Of a stretch of 64,000 bases of DNA, positions 37,701 to 47,993 are shown piece by piece. The translations under genes were made by a program, and so were the position numbers. Source of the DNA: Kitagawia praeruptora (taxonomy: Eukaryota; Streptophyta; Magnoliopsida; Apiales; Apiaceae); NCBI GenBank assembly GCA_037693485.1, contig CM075353.1, positions 62,577,501 to 62,641,500 on the forward strand. The letters run 5' to 3'. Under the pieces are notes generated by a model. The model was not told where the DNA came from and did no database searches. It saw nothing but the letters and a program-made list of their open reading frames with translations. The number at the start of each line of letters is the position of its first letter. Position 1 is the stretch's first letter.

Positions 37701-37868
37701 AATTCAACTGTGCATGATTCTAGAACCTGTTCACGAAGAATAAAACCAACTACATTGGGTGTCAAGGTTGATTCAACAAATAAAGACCAAGTAACAGTTG
37801 ATGGTGCAAATGAAGATCGAGTAACAGTTGATGCACCAAATGAAGATCAATCAACATTAAATACTTAG
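34763..37868 (+). CDS. FAR1-type MULE transposase, apparently intact
   Basis: Splice model: exons 34,763-34,802, 35,161-36,046, 36,162-36,438, 36,522-37,085 and 37,179-37,868. All introns are GT-AG, and the summed length is exactly 819 codons (818 aa). Domains: an N-terminal FAR1 zinc domain at about residues 60-180 (KYVVCNR, RCGCPAKIVLR, EKHNHDLV); the MULE core with DAVSFDATFNTNMYNMVFCP and VIVTDQCPAMKQAI (candidate catalytic Asp pair) and SRSESENSFF (candidate Glu); a SWIM zinc motif CSCKKFVMCGILCRH; a zinc knuckle CKLCNSTVHDSRTC; and a short C-terminal repeat of VTVDxxNED. It should bind element ends and catalyse transposition in the nucleus. The first exon is only 40 bp; the start is chosen because its frame joins exon 2 correctly. 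No internal stop or frameshift was found, which suggests recent activity. Confidence 0.87.
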
Positions 37869-38651
37869 TACAAAATTTTCTCCTATTATATTCAATGTAG
37901 AGATCTATCTTTATACATATGGTGTGACAATGAGAACTTCATATTTCACTTTTCTATCCAGACACAAGAACTTTGTATAAATTGGTATCCAGTTGTTAAT
38001 GTCATTTTTAGTGACTTTGGTTAATTTGAAAGTTTTTTTTTGGTGACTTGTATTTGTAAAAGGTGATTTTCTTTTACATTTTAAAGTAATTTCTGTTTAA
38101 AGAGTAACCAATAAATCGTATCCCAAACTTAGTGTTTCTGAATTCGGTAAAAAGATCATGCCGCCAAATTCGGTAAAAAAACATAATATGGATTGACCAT
38201 TTGATTAAAAGTTGTTTAATAGTGTTTGCAAATAAATATTTTAGTAAAAAAATATTGTTACACTTTTGGTGACTTTTCTGGAAAAAAGGTGATTTATATA
38301 TAATTTTTGGTTTTAAAGTGATCTCTTTTTATTTTTTTTGTTACCTTCTTATCAAAAACAGTGATTTCTTTTTAAAATATGAATTAAAGGTGACTTGATA
38401 ATAACAATCTTATGTTTTCCATGGAACACCAAGACAAATTGTCCAAAAATATAAAACGAAGCCAATACGAAAGAAATTTCCAACTGTAAAATTACATTTA
38501 ACCAACGCATACTTAATGTCAAGTGATTTTCTCTGAATGGAATAATTTCAAATGAAAATCACTGTCAACGATAACAACTAAAATCAAATTTGAACATATA
38601 CAAGATGCAGAATGTAAATTCTTTCTTTTACTGTCCAGTAAATCACTCATT
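37869..38651. other. Convergent intergenic spacer of the MULE
   Basis: No coding sequence. Rich in GTGATTT / GTGACTT motifs on the plus strand (for example near 38,010, 38,042, 38,063, 38,268, 38,287, 38,361 and 38,389), like the introns of both genes. Confidence 0.6.
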
Positions 38652-41600
38652 TCATTCCTTTGTTTTGGCAACATCATCATCTGCATTTGCATTAACATCA
38701 TCTGCATCATCTTCTGGAAACAACACAGTTCCCTTCTTAATATGTCTTGCTTTTGGCTTTTTCTTACTTGTTTCGATGATCGCTTTGAGTAGTCCTTTTC
38801 CTGCTAATTTGTTGTATAGGAATTTTGATTCTTTGACAACAAAGCTTCTTTTCTCATTCACATACGAGGTCAAAATAGCATCTGCATATTTTATTCTCAA
38901 TCGAACCAGTTGTTCTTGGTGCCCTGCTTGGTCTTCAGATTTGAATTGGGTGTCCCAGTTCTTTCTTTCTCCTTTATATGTCTCCATGTGCCTCATCAGA
39001 AACACACCACAATCTGTGCTATTTTTTAATGTTTGCCAAGGCATTGTGACGCAATATGTCTTCATTCGAGTGATATAGGTTGCGAACGATGACTGGTCTT
39101 TCTCTTTCAGGTACTTTGCAAAGTGTTTTTTCTAAATTTTGCATTTGAAAGTGTCACATTCATTATAAAAAAAAGTGATTAAAAAACATAGGGTGATTTG
39201 TGCATGCTTACCAGTTGACGGAGTTTCGCGGTATATGCATTATTAGCTGCCTTGCCGTGTCTTATGTTATCAATCACATCCCATTGTTTTGCCTTCAAGT
39301 GTAAGCAAATGAGGTAGAAATGCTCATATGCCAGGATAGGGAAAAATATCTGCAAATATTAGGACGTAATATTAATTTCTAAATAAGATAAGTTGTATAA
39401 TTAGGAAAGGGAAGTAAAATCTAAGAGATGAATATATACCAGGTCATAATTGTTGAACTTTGCATTTGGGTATTTTAGAAGAAAGTGATCCATCTCTGTG
39501 ACAAATATTTTGTATTGTTCATCTTCTGATTTTCTCTCATCCAAAGGTGCAATCTGTACATTCATAAGGATAATGAAGTTAGTATAGTGTTATACAAACT
39601 TAATTGACTATAATGTAAATTTATATTTACCGATAGGCCAATGTTGAAGAACAAGCGCATTGGTGATTCTGGTGCTTTGTATGTTTCTTTCTCATTCATT
39701 AGAGCAGACCAGACATCTATCACTGAGTAATATAACCGCTCTCTTGGTCTCAGTGTTGCCATGTGCTTACGAATGCAGAACAAATCACCAGCCACAAACA
39801 CATGTTCTCTGTAAGTATATAATTAAGAAAAATATTATTAGATCACAAACTAAAAAAAATGATGCTTCTGTGGTGATTTTTTTTGTGGCAATTCATGCAA
39901 ATTTTAACTGCATACTTACAGTAAATCTTGTCCCTCCTGTATTATCCATCTCCATATAGCATAATTTTGAGTTGTGTATTTTGCTTTCAAGTCTATTATC
40001 CTGCGAACATATGGTGATCGATAAGGAGCAGCAAGTTTCGTTTCCCTCTTATCCTTTTTCTCATGTTCTGCGGGTGCTGGTGTCACCATATCATTATCAT
40101 CACCTTGTGCCTTAGGCTGTGACTCTCCATGATCGTTGTTGATATCCTTGCATACATTCATTATGTAATCATTTATTCCAAGTGAAAAAGAAGGAACCGA
40201 CACGTCATCCATATAGTCATCCATATCTTTTTTCCCCTGTGAAGAGTATAAATACTCAATCAACTCCACACGTTCGAGTACATCTGGATCTATTTCAGCT
40301 GGTTCCATCTCAAATTCTGGTTCCATCATAGCATCTTTTTCAATCTCAACATTTTGTTCTATCTCAACATCTTTCTCATTATGTTGATCTTCCATTTCAT
40401 GTTCACTTTCAGATTCAGATATATTACCATCTCTCTGTTCTGTTGAGTTTTGCACCATTTTCTGTATACGTTCAGTCACTTTCCACTCGATATCTGAAAC
40501 AGTGATTTCATTCGGATGCTTAACTTTTGCCTCTCCCATTTCAGTTTTATATGCCTCAAGTGCATCCAATAACGTGACAGCCTTCACACTTAATCTTTCA
40601 AACCAGTCCTGATTAAAATAATAAGAAGTTATAATAAAACGGTATATTTGTGCAATTTCTTTAAAAATAAATCAAACAATATATACCTCTTCTGTTGGTT
40701 TAGTGTTTGGAGGTAGCTCTTCTTGTCCTGCTGCATCTTTGTCCATGTTCTATTAAACAAGGTAAACTTGGAGAAATGAGATTTTTTATATTACATAGTG
40801 CATGCCTTATATTCCCAAAACTAATAAATTTTTCGTATTATACCTCTTGCGTTGGTTCAGATTGTGGTCTAGGTTGTGAGCACTGTATTGTTGAATCCGT
40901 TTGTTGTTCAGCATAGACAAAATCATCATTCTCTACATTTTCCTATTCAACTCACCAAAGTACTTATTCACTTTTGTAGTGGATAAAAAATAAATTTGTC
41001 TAAGCAAATCACTAAAAAACTATGGTGATTTGAATTTTTTTTTTACCCATACCTGTTGTACATGCTCGTTGTCAGCTGCATATTCTCCCTTTTCATTTTC
41101 TTCAACTGCATTGTCATCCTTCACATATATATGTTTTTAGTGTTTTGTGCAAATATTATAGTGCTTTGTGCAAAATATTTTTGTATTTGTGGGAAAATAC
41201 TAGTAGAGTTTTATGTTCCTTACTTGAGCTCTTTGTTGTTCTGATCTAGCTTCAATTATTTTCCCACTTCCAAAACAATCAGACTTCAATTCTTCTGCTT
41301 GCCTTGCTTTTAAAAGCTGCGTTGTCCATCCTTTAAAAGACGGAAACTGTCGTTCTATCTCTTCCTCGCCTTTGAGGACACGATCAACATAGAATATCTG
41401 AAAAGTTATCAGAAACACAAATTAAAATAATGGACAAGCTATTTTCAAATACAAAATTATGTGTAAAAGGTGCTTACAGTGAGAAACACTATTGGGCCAG
41501 GATAAAACAGTGATTTTAGGGAACTCCAACTGTTTTTTGTTTTCACTAGGCATGAAATCAAGTACTCCCCCCAATTATATGCAGCACAATTGTCTAGATC

Positions 41601-43670
41601 AATGTCATAGTCCAGGATATCTCTAATCATGTATGATGTTGTGTTTCGTTCGATCAATCCATTGGAGACTATCATCAAAAAATTTAGCTTGAACAACTCA
41701 CTGTCTTCAGTCATGTCTTTCATTACATCAATCACCGTTGATGGTGGGATATTATACTCTGGTTTTCCAGGGAACTGTGATGTCCATAACTTCTTTCTTT
41801 CTGATGTTGTTGAGTAGTCAAAACTTTGCTGTCCAACAGGTAGTCCCAAAACATCATGCACATCTTGATCTGTTATTGTGATTGATCCAGCAGGAAGCTT
41901 TAAGGCTCGGCTTGAAGCATCAAATGACTGGAACACGTAATAAGCCAGTCTATGTGGTATCTTTCCCATCGAGAAATCCAACAGATGTCCAAAACCGGTT
42001 CTTATTACCCATACCTTTTGTTGGTCAGAAAGCGCAGATATCATTTCTGTCAAGTTAGAAGGCGAGTTTCTTAACTTGAAGATATTGCATATATTCTCCT
42101 TTTTCTTTTTACTGGGATTCTTATCTGCTTCCTGATAATAGTTAGATAAATTAAATAAGACATGGTAATTATTGATCAGTAAGGTGATTTTTTTAAAAGT
42201 GACTTTCGTGTAATATTTACCTTTTCAGTCACCTTTTCTTTCTGCTTCCATTTTTCATTTTCATTTGCTTTTGGTGGTTCATCTTCATCAGTTGTCTTTC
42301 ATACAAAAAACACCAAAAATCATGCAACATTATGGTAAAAAAAGTTGTAGATGAAATCATCTATAAGCAAAATAATATTTACCTCATCGACAAGTCTGAG
42401 GTTTGCCCTTTTAGTTTTATTAATTAGTTTCTTTCCAGGCCCCTGTTCTTCAACTTCTTGCTGCACATTTTTGGCCAATCACTATATTGTTCTAATATAA
42501 TCTGTAATGCTACAAAGTTGGTCGATTGGAATGTACCTCAAAATCAAGTTTTCGTTTCAGTTCATCTCTTTTCCTGGGAGCTTGATCCTTTTTGTGCATA
42601 TTTGCTCTGATTTTGTATTTCTTATTTTGCTTTTTGAGGGCTTCAACACTCTGTGGCTTTTGTTTTGGTTTTTGTGCTGGAACATCTGCTGCATGCTTCG
42701 ACCTACGTTCTCTTCGTAAACCACTTTCTGATACAAGCTCTGTATCATATCTGTCTTTATTTTTGGTTTTTGATGGTAGTTCAAAATCATCATCAGTATC
42801 ACTCCCATTTCTACTATCTCTTGCTTTAATCTCATCAAATTTCATTTGTTTTGATCTCTTGCTTTGTCTTGTACTAGAACCTGCAAATCAGTACTACTTT
42901 AAGATCACTACATACCAAACAATGTTTTTGTCGATGACAAAGCAAATAATTACCTCGCACATCAATGATCGTAGGTCCACTATCATCAATATTTTGTGGA
43001 TGACTGTAAGATGTTTTTTGAAACTTCATCTGGTGCAATCTCTTGCTTTTTCTTGCACTAGAACCTGTACAATTAACAAACAATATTAATAAACCAAACA
43101 TTATAAATCACTGTTTTAGATCACTTTAAAACGGAACAGCTTACAAGTCCCTATATAAACGTAAATTACAAGTTGTAGATCACCTTTTATTACAAGAAAT
43201 CACTCTTTTTATAACACTTTTAAAAAGATCTAGCATTCAAACAAATCAATAAACTATATAGAAAAAAGCACAATAGAATAACAACTCACAAATCACCTTT
43301 TATTGTAAGAAATCACTCTTTTTATAACACTTAAAACTTGAACAGATTACAAGTCACTATATAAGCATAAATTACAAGTTGCAGATCACCTTTTTTTATA
43401 AGAAATCACCTTTTTTCCTAATACTTTTAAAAAAAACTAGCATTCAAACAAATCAATAAACTATATAGAAAAAAGCACAATATAATCACTTATTAAAAGT
43501 CACAAATCACCTTTTATTATGAGAAATCACTGTTTTTGTATCAAAAATTACTATTAATCACAACTTACAAACCACAACTTACTAATCACCTAATATCATC
43601 ACAAATCAATAGTTTTATACATAAAATCACTAGTTTCTAATAATATATTACCTTCTTTCGTATTATCCAT
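38652..43670 (-). CDS. Ulp1/SENP-like C48 cysteine protease carried by the MULE
   Basis: Minus-strand splice model of 15 exons: 43,670-43,652; 43,064-42,954; 42,880-42,537; 42,460-42,383; 42,295-42,221; 42,131-41,478; 41,397-41,224; 41,118-41,053; 40,942-40,844; 40,749-40,687; 40,608-39,920; 39,808-39,631; 39,553-39,440; 39,349-39,212; 39,131-38,652. The sum is 3,282 bases, 1,093 aa, with no stop. The C-terminal catalytic region has YEHFYLICLH (His), WDVIDN (Asp) and STDCGVFLMRHME (Cys), the Ulp1 triad order. Exon 6 encodes a 218-aa domain resembling the DUF1985/plant-mobile-type region often found upstream of transposon Ulp1 (IRTGFGHLLDF, DQDVHDVLGLPVG). The middle is Glu/Lys-rich and low complexity. 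The family cleaves SUMO or similar isopeptides in the nucleus. Exons 2 and 3 open with similar peptides (GSSARKSKR / GSSTRQSKR, then QMKF). Small middle exons are the least certain. Confidence 0.82.
43130..43640. repeat. Subterminal AAATCAC-rich block of the MULE
   Basis: About 20 occurrences of AAATCAC/AGATCAC or near variants, partly organised as diverged direct repeats of about 120 bp sharing 'caaatcaccttttatt' and 'aagaaatcactcttttt' and 'agcattcaaacaaatcaat'. The orientation is opposite to the GTGATTT motifs in most of the element. Confidence 0.75.
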
Positions 43671-44308
43671 TGAAGTAAAGTATTTGTTAATAGATCCTGC
43701 AATAAAGAGTAATGGACACACATTAACATTAGAATCACTTAAAAAATGAAAGTAAAACAACAATATCAACTGGAACAAACCAAAACATAAAAAACGAAAA
43801 TATTCTATGTTGTAACATGCAAAAAATCACTTAAAATCGTAATTCAGGCAAATAAAACCTGATTCAAGTATAATAAAACGTGATTCAAGCAAATAAAACG
43901 TGATTCAAGCAAAGTATGAGCGAAATCTTCTACAACAATGTAACAAAGTGATTTATACAGGTATTTTTCACAATATTGAAGAGTATATCATTTTTTATAC
44001 TTACAGTCGAGATATTGCAGTGTTATGAAGATCTTCAACGGTTTAGAGGCTCGATTAGGGCAAATTTGGGGGTGATTAGAAGGTGTGAGCAACAGAGAAA
44101 ATGGTGAATAATCGTGCAACAGAGAGAGGTGGTTTCATCGATAGTGGTGAATTAGAAAGAAGGCAGTTAGCATTTGTCCGTTTTTTTATTTTGAAGAATG
44201 TAGTGCCGCGTGCGTGTTTTACTTATTGGGCCTAATTTGTGGCCCAATGTGCAATTCTCATTATAGCAGGGGTCTCAATGGAATAGCCCTCTATATATAT
44301 ATATATAT

Positions 44309-44676
44309 GTGTGCCTTTGCTCCATACAGAACACTCTTATATAACAAACAACAAAGAACACCTTAGATCTATTAGATTCTTTGGCCCCGCCAGGGGCACC
44401 CAAAATAAAAAGTTGTTATTTTTTTACCCTCTATCAAGTCAGCAAAAAAAAATAAAAATAAAAATTTTACTGTTCATGATGACGTCACTGATGACGTCAT
44501 CATCATGAACAGTAACTTTTAATTTTTTTTTTTTTTTTTTGAGATGATGGATGGATAGAGGGTAAAAAAATAAGAACTTTTTGTATTGGGTGGCCCCGCC
44601 AGGGGCAATGGATCTATTAGATATGAGGTGTTCTTTATTGTTTGTTATATAAGGTGTTTGCTATGGAGTCCAACCC
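44309..44676. mobile_element. (TA)n-bounded TIR element C
   Basis: Left GTGTGCCTTTGCTCCATACA; inverted right GGGTTGGACTCCATAGCAAA. Long inverted arms contain 'ggccccgccaggggca' on both sides, and a centre with two nested TGACGTCA-type palindromes (44,478-44,505). TA runs at 44,292-44,308 and 44,677-44,698. Non-coding. Confidence 0.85.
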
Positions 44677-44698
44677 TATATATATATATATATATATA

Positions 44699-45077
44699 GG
44701 CCAAGGTTCTAGAGAGAACACCCTTAAAAAGAGAACGAGAGAACACATCATCTAACCATTGAATCTATTAGATCTAATGGCCCCGCCAGGGGCACCCAAT
44801 ACAAAAAAGTCTTATAATTCTACCCTCTATCCATTTATAAAAAAAATTCAAAAAAAAATTTCAAAAAACCTGTTATGACGTCATAGTGACATCATCATCA
44901 TCATTATTATTATTTTTTTAAAAAAATTATATTTTTTTCTAATGAATGGATAGATGGTAGAATTATAAGACTTTTTTGTATTGGGTGCCCTTGGCGGGGC
45001 CATTAGATCTAATAGATTCAATGGTTAAATGATGTGTTCTCTCGTTCTCTTTTTAAGGGTGTTCTCTCTAGAGTCTA

Positions 45078-45081
<4 letters not shown>
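44699..45081. mobile_element. (TA)n-bounded TIR element D
   Basis: Left GGCCAAGGTTCTAGAGAGAA; inverted right GGGTTAGACTCTAGAGAGAA. The inverted arms span roughly 170 bp each and include 'ttagatctaatggccccgcc' and 'tctaccctctatccattt'. TA runs at 44,677-44,698 and 45,082-45,109. Non-coding foldback-like MITE, a close relative of element C by its GGCCCCGCCAGGGGCA block. Confidence 0.88.
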
Positions 45082-45112
<31 letters not shown>

Positions 45113-45505
45113 GAGCAAATGGGGGGGTTCCATATGGGATTTTATAATAGAAAAGGCGACGTTTATAATGAGATTTTATACGTCGCACTTAATATAACCG
45201 ACGTATAAAACCTTTAAAAAAATTAGAAGTGGGTCTGTGTCGCCACGTGTCACATTACTATTGGGTTATTTTGGAGCACACGGATTGTGCTTCTTTAACA
45301 CGATATCGACCGTTGGATGCAATTGACAGATCTCGACCGTTCGTTTCTTTTGACAATTAATAAACAAAAATTATGAACAAAAATTATACACACAAATTAT
45401 ACAATCTCTTTCTCAGATTATTTTCTCACAGATCTCTCGCTCCATCTCTTTTTCTCTCCACTTCATCTCTCTGCTCCCCTCTTTCTCCCTATCTCTCCGC
45501 CATCT

Positions 45506-46450
45506 TTGGTTAAGGGAATGCCATCTTTGGTAAGATCTAAGTCTCAATTGTCGAAGCTTGTTGTAAGTTCAGTTGAGAAGAAGGATGGATGGCTTAAGAA
45601 GTCATCGGATTCACGATCAATCCCTTCATCTCCGTCGAGTTGTTATTCATTACCAAATTCTTTCGATAAATTTCATAATGGGATTAAGCAGCAGGGAAAA
45701 ATCAAGGGGTTGGAGAGGGCAATGGGTAAATTGGCATCGGGAGGAAAGGCGAGTTCAGTTTCTGGGGCAAGTATAACGACAAAGAATTCCGGGGTAGGAC
45801 GCTCGATGAAGAACTTTACTGAGGGAATTGAGTTGGGGCCCAAAGGATTGAGAAAGAGTTGGGAAGGGAATCTCGATCTGAAGGGCAGAAAAAGTCCTAG
45901 AACAAGGGTTACTAAGCATGACATGAAGCCAGAAGCACGGAGTCCTTCTGTGAGTATTTATCCCTCTTAATGTATATATATTTGTGCATGTTTGGATCAG
46001 TTAATCATATATGGATCTTCTAGTTGAATATCAATAGTCTTACTGAACTCAGTGTGACCGCCTTTTGGATATTGCAAATATATAATGAGCTGTAATTTGT
46101 CATTCATCGAACCGCAAGATTGTCTTGTACTTTTCTTAGTTGTAATTAAGATGTTGTGGTGATTCCTATATTTTTTTGGCAAATTATTATTACATCTGTA
46201 AATCTAACGATATCTCATCTGGTAGGTACCAAGAAGATCGACAAGCGGAAGGTTGCCATCTAAAGAGGAAAATAAGGTACAGATGTCTTCAAAGTCATCC
46301 AAAGAGCAAGATAAGGTCCAGATATCTACAAAGAGAGTTACGCCAAATGGGGAATTCTGTAGTCCTGATAAGTTGGTAAAGCAGAAAACATCTGCAATGA
46401 AAAAGTCTCCAGGTGATGCTGCAAATCATGGCTTGCCAGGAAATTTGGTA
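45506..46450 (+). pseudogene. Captured fragment of a DUF936-type plant gene
   Basis: Exon 45,506-45,949 and the next exon from 46,226, joined by a GT-AG intron, read PSLVRSKSQLSKLVVSSVEK, KDGWLKKSSDSRSIPSSPSS, ELGPKGLRKSWEGNL, then PRRSTSGRLPSKEENKVQ and GDAANHGLPGNLVKISFS. This matches the middle part of the DUF936 (DUF6857-containing) plant proteins of unknown function. The intron is retained, so capture was at DNA level. The fragment lacks both ends of the gene and runs into unrelated sequence after GNLVKISFS. Confidence 0.72.
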
Positions 46451-46459
46451 AAAATTTCT

Positions 46460-46967
46460 TTTAGCAGGGGCAGGAGGGTGAACAGAGTAGAGGTGGCAGG
46501 GGAGCGTGAATGTTGTGGATGTGTGCATTGTATTCATGGTGTAGTTGATTGTGGGGTTAGAACAAGGGAGAGGCTGAGAACCGAGAGATTTAGAGAAAAG
46601 CAGAAAGTGTGAAAAGAGAAGATGTTGGTGGTGGATGGGTAAGGAGGATGATTAGAGTATGTTTGTGTCGGTTGGGTATAGGTATAGGAGGTGGAAGTTG
46701 GATAATGATATGTATTTGGTTGCAAGGTGTGAGGTTCAGAGTGTTGTTGAGGTTAATAATTCGAGATCGTATTTGACTTTGAATGCGCATAATGAGTTTG
46801 ATCCCAAGTATTCTGGGGTGGAGTGGAGGAGGAAGTTGGAGACACAGAGAGGTGCGGTTTTGGCTACAGAGTGAGGATTTGTGTATGAAGTTGAAGGAGG
46901 GGAAGTTGCAGCTCTTGCTTTTATGTGTGATTATATGTATCATTTCTGGTGGATTACTCTGCACTTA
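46460..46967 (+). pseudogene. Captured fragment of eIF3d (translation initiation factor)
   Basis: The stretch 46,659-46,874 reads YRYRRWKLDNDMYLVARCEV, then FDPKYSGVEWRRKLETQRGA and VLATE, a strong match to the central region of eIF3 subunit d. After a deletion it resumes as DLCMKLKEGK (46,878-46,907), which in the full protein lies well downstream. Upstream, in another frame, CALYSW recalls the conserved MCAPRSVYSW region. Frameshifts and deletion make it a non-functional piece. Confidence 0.75.
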
Positions 46968-47137
46968 ATATAGTTCTGATTGAATTGTGTCTGCACATCT
47001 AGTGTTTGATGTTTTGCCTTACTGAACTAAATGTGAACTAACGAACCAATAACGAACCAATAATCAGAACTAAAATATTTTTTTTTAAAAAATAATTTTT
47101 TTAAAAAAATATTTTTTTTTTAATTTTTTGGACCATA

Positions 47138-47460
47138 TACGTCGGTTGTTTAGAAGAACCGACGTAAAAGGGTAACAATATACGTCGGTTGTTTAGAAGA
47201 ACCGACGTAAAAGGGTACAATATACGTCGGTTGTTTAGAAGAACCGACGTAAAAGGGTACAATATACGTCGGTTGTTTAGAAGAACCGACGTAAAAGGGT
47301 ACAATATACGTCGGTTGTTTATAAGAACCGACGTAAAAGGGTACAATATACGTCGCCTTTTTAACCGACGTAAAAGACTCTGACCTTATACGTCGCCAGC
47401 CCATACGTCGCCATTTAACCGACGTATAAGACCTATTTAACCGACGTAAAAGACCATTTT
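47138..47460. repeat. CACTA subterminal tandem repeats
   Basis: Five units of about 43 bp, each TACGTCGGTTGTTTAGAAGA followed by ACCGACGTAAAAGGGTA, then shorter inverted TACGTCGCC ... ACCGACGTA blocks. Such repeats bind CACTA transposases. A sparse left counterpart (GGCGACG, TACGTCGCAC, CCGACGTATAAA) is at 45,154-45,205. Confidence 0.88.
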
Positions 47461-47993
47461 TCTACTAGTGCATTAGCAAATTTATTCATATAAAAAGTTA
47501 TATTTACCCCTACTAATTATATCTATGTTATATTTTTTGTGGATAAAAAGTCATATTTAACCCTACTAATTATATCTATGTTATATTTCCGGGAACTATT
47601 TAGGTATTGCAACACTAACGTATTTATTACATAATAATAACTGATATGAACTAATATTCATTTATTATTATGTAATTAATACTTGTATGTATATCTGTAT
47701 CCATCCATGTTAACTCTATATATTTATATTTCGAATTACGATTTTGATCTTAACATTAAATCATTCAAGTTTGCTTTGACAAAACAAAACATAACGTAAA
47801 ATATAGATAGATTTAATTTAACCAGAATTATCATTTGCATGTCACGATCGGGTATTGGCGTATTGCATAAATTCTATTTACTCACAATAATTACTGCGAA
47901 GATATGAACAATCCAATCCTACGTGATCATGAATAATTCATAAATATTTATAATATAGACCATGCCCGTGCCTTGCACGGGCTACAGAGCTAG

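Larger units (their letters stand above)
34394..44291. mobile_element. 9.9-kb apparently autonomous MULE with Ulp1-like gene
   Basis: It is bounded on both sides by TA repeats. The left terminus is GGCTTGTGCTCAAATGAGAC; the inverted right terminus is GAGGGCTATTCCATTGAGAC. Both continue into CCCC and a TATWATGAGAA block, so the TIRs are short and imperfect (about 45 bp). It contains two intact convergent genes: a FAR1-type MULE transposase on the plus strand (34,763-37,868) and a C48 protease gene on the minus strand (38,652-43,670). No TSD can be defined beyond the TA repeats. MULEs carrying Ulp1-like genes are known in plants (Kaonashi of Arabidopsis, CUMULE of melon). Confidence 0.88.
45134..47470. 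mobile_element. Non-autonomous CACTA element with captured genes
   Basis: The right end is an intact CACTA terminus (inverse of TTTTCTACTAGTG at 47,458-47,470) followed by CAT, which is also present left of the element (45,131-45,133): a 3-bp TSD. Subterminal repeats built on TACGTCGGTT and AACCGACGTA are typical of plant CACTA elements. The left end keeps TAGAAAAGGCGACG, but the first bases CACTAG are replaced by ATGGGATTTTATAA, so this end is damaged. The sister Helitron shows the empty site (near 28,494). There is no transposase; instead there are two host gene fragments in the plus direction. Confidence 0.82.
29310..47993 (+). mobile_element. Helitron sister copy B, enlarged by nested insertions
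   Basis: It starts A|TCTAATACACCAACAGGG, and ends with the hairpin CCCGTGCCTTGCACGGG at 47,965-47,981 and CTAG|T at 47,990-47,994. The backbone corresponds to copy A as segments 29,310-29,918, 33,243-34,393 and 45,110-47,993 minus the CACTA insertion. Nested inside are a TIR element with 5S-like modules, a 9.9-kb MULE, two (TA)n-bounded MITEs and a CACTA element. Backbone identity to copy A is high, so both derive from one recent parent. Confidence 0.72.

Noticed and set aside
47101..47404. Frames with a repeated 14-residue unit on both strands
   Set aside because: They are translations of the 43-bp CACTA subterminal tandem repeat, not a repeat protein.
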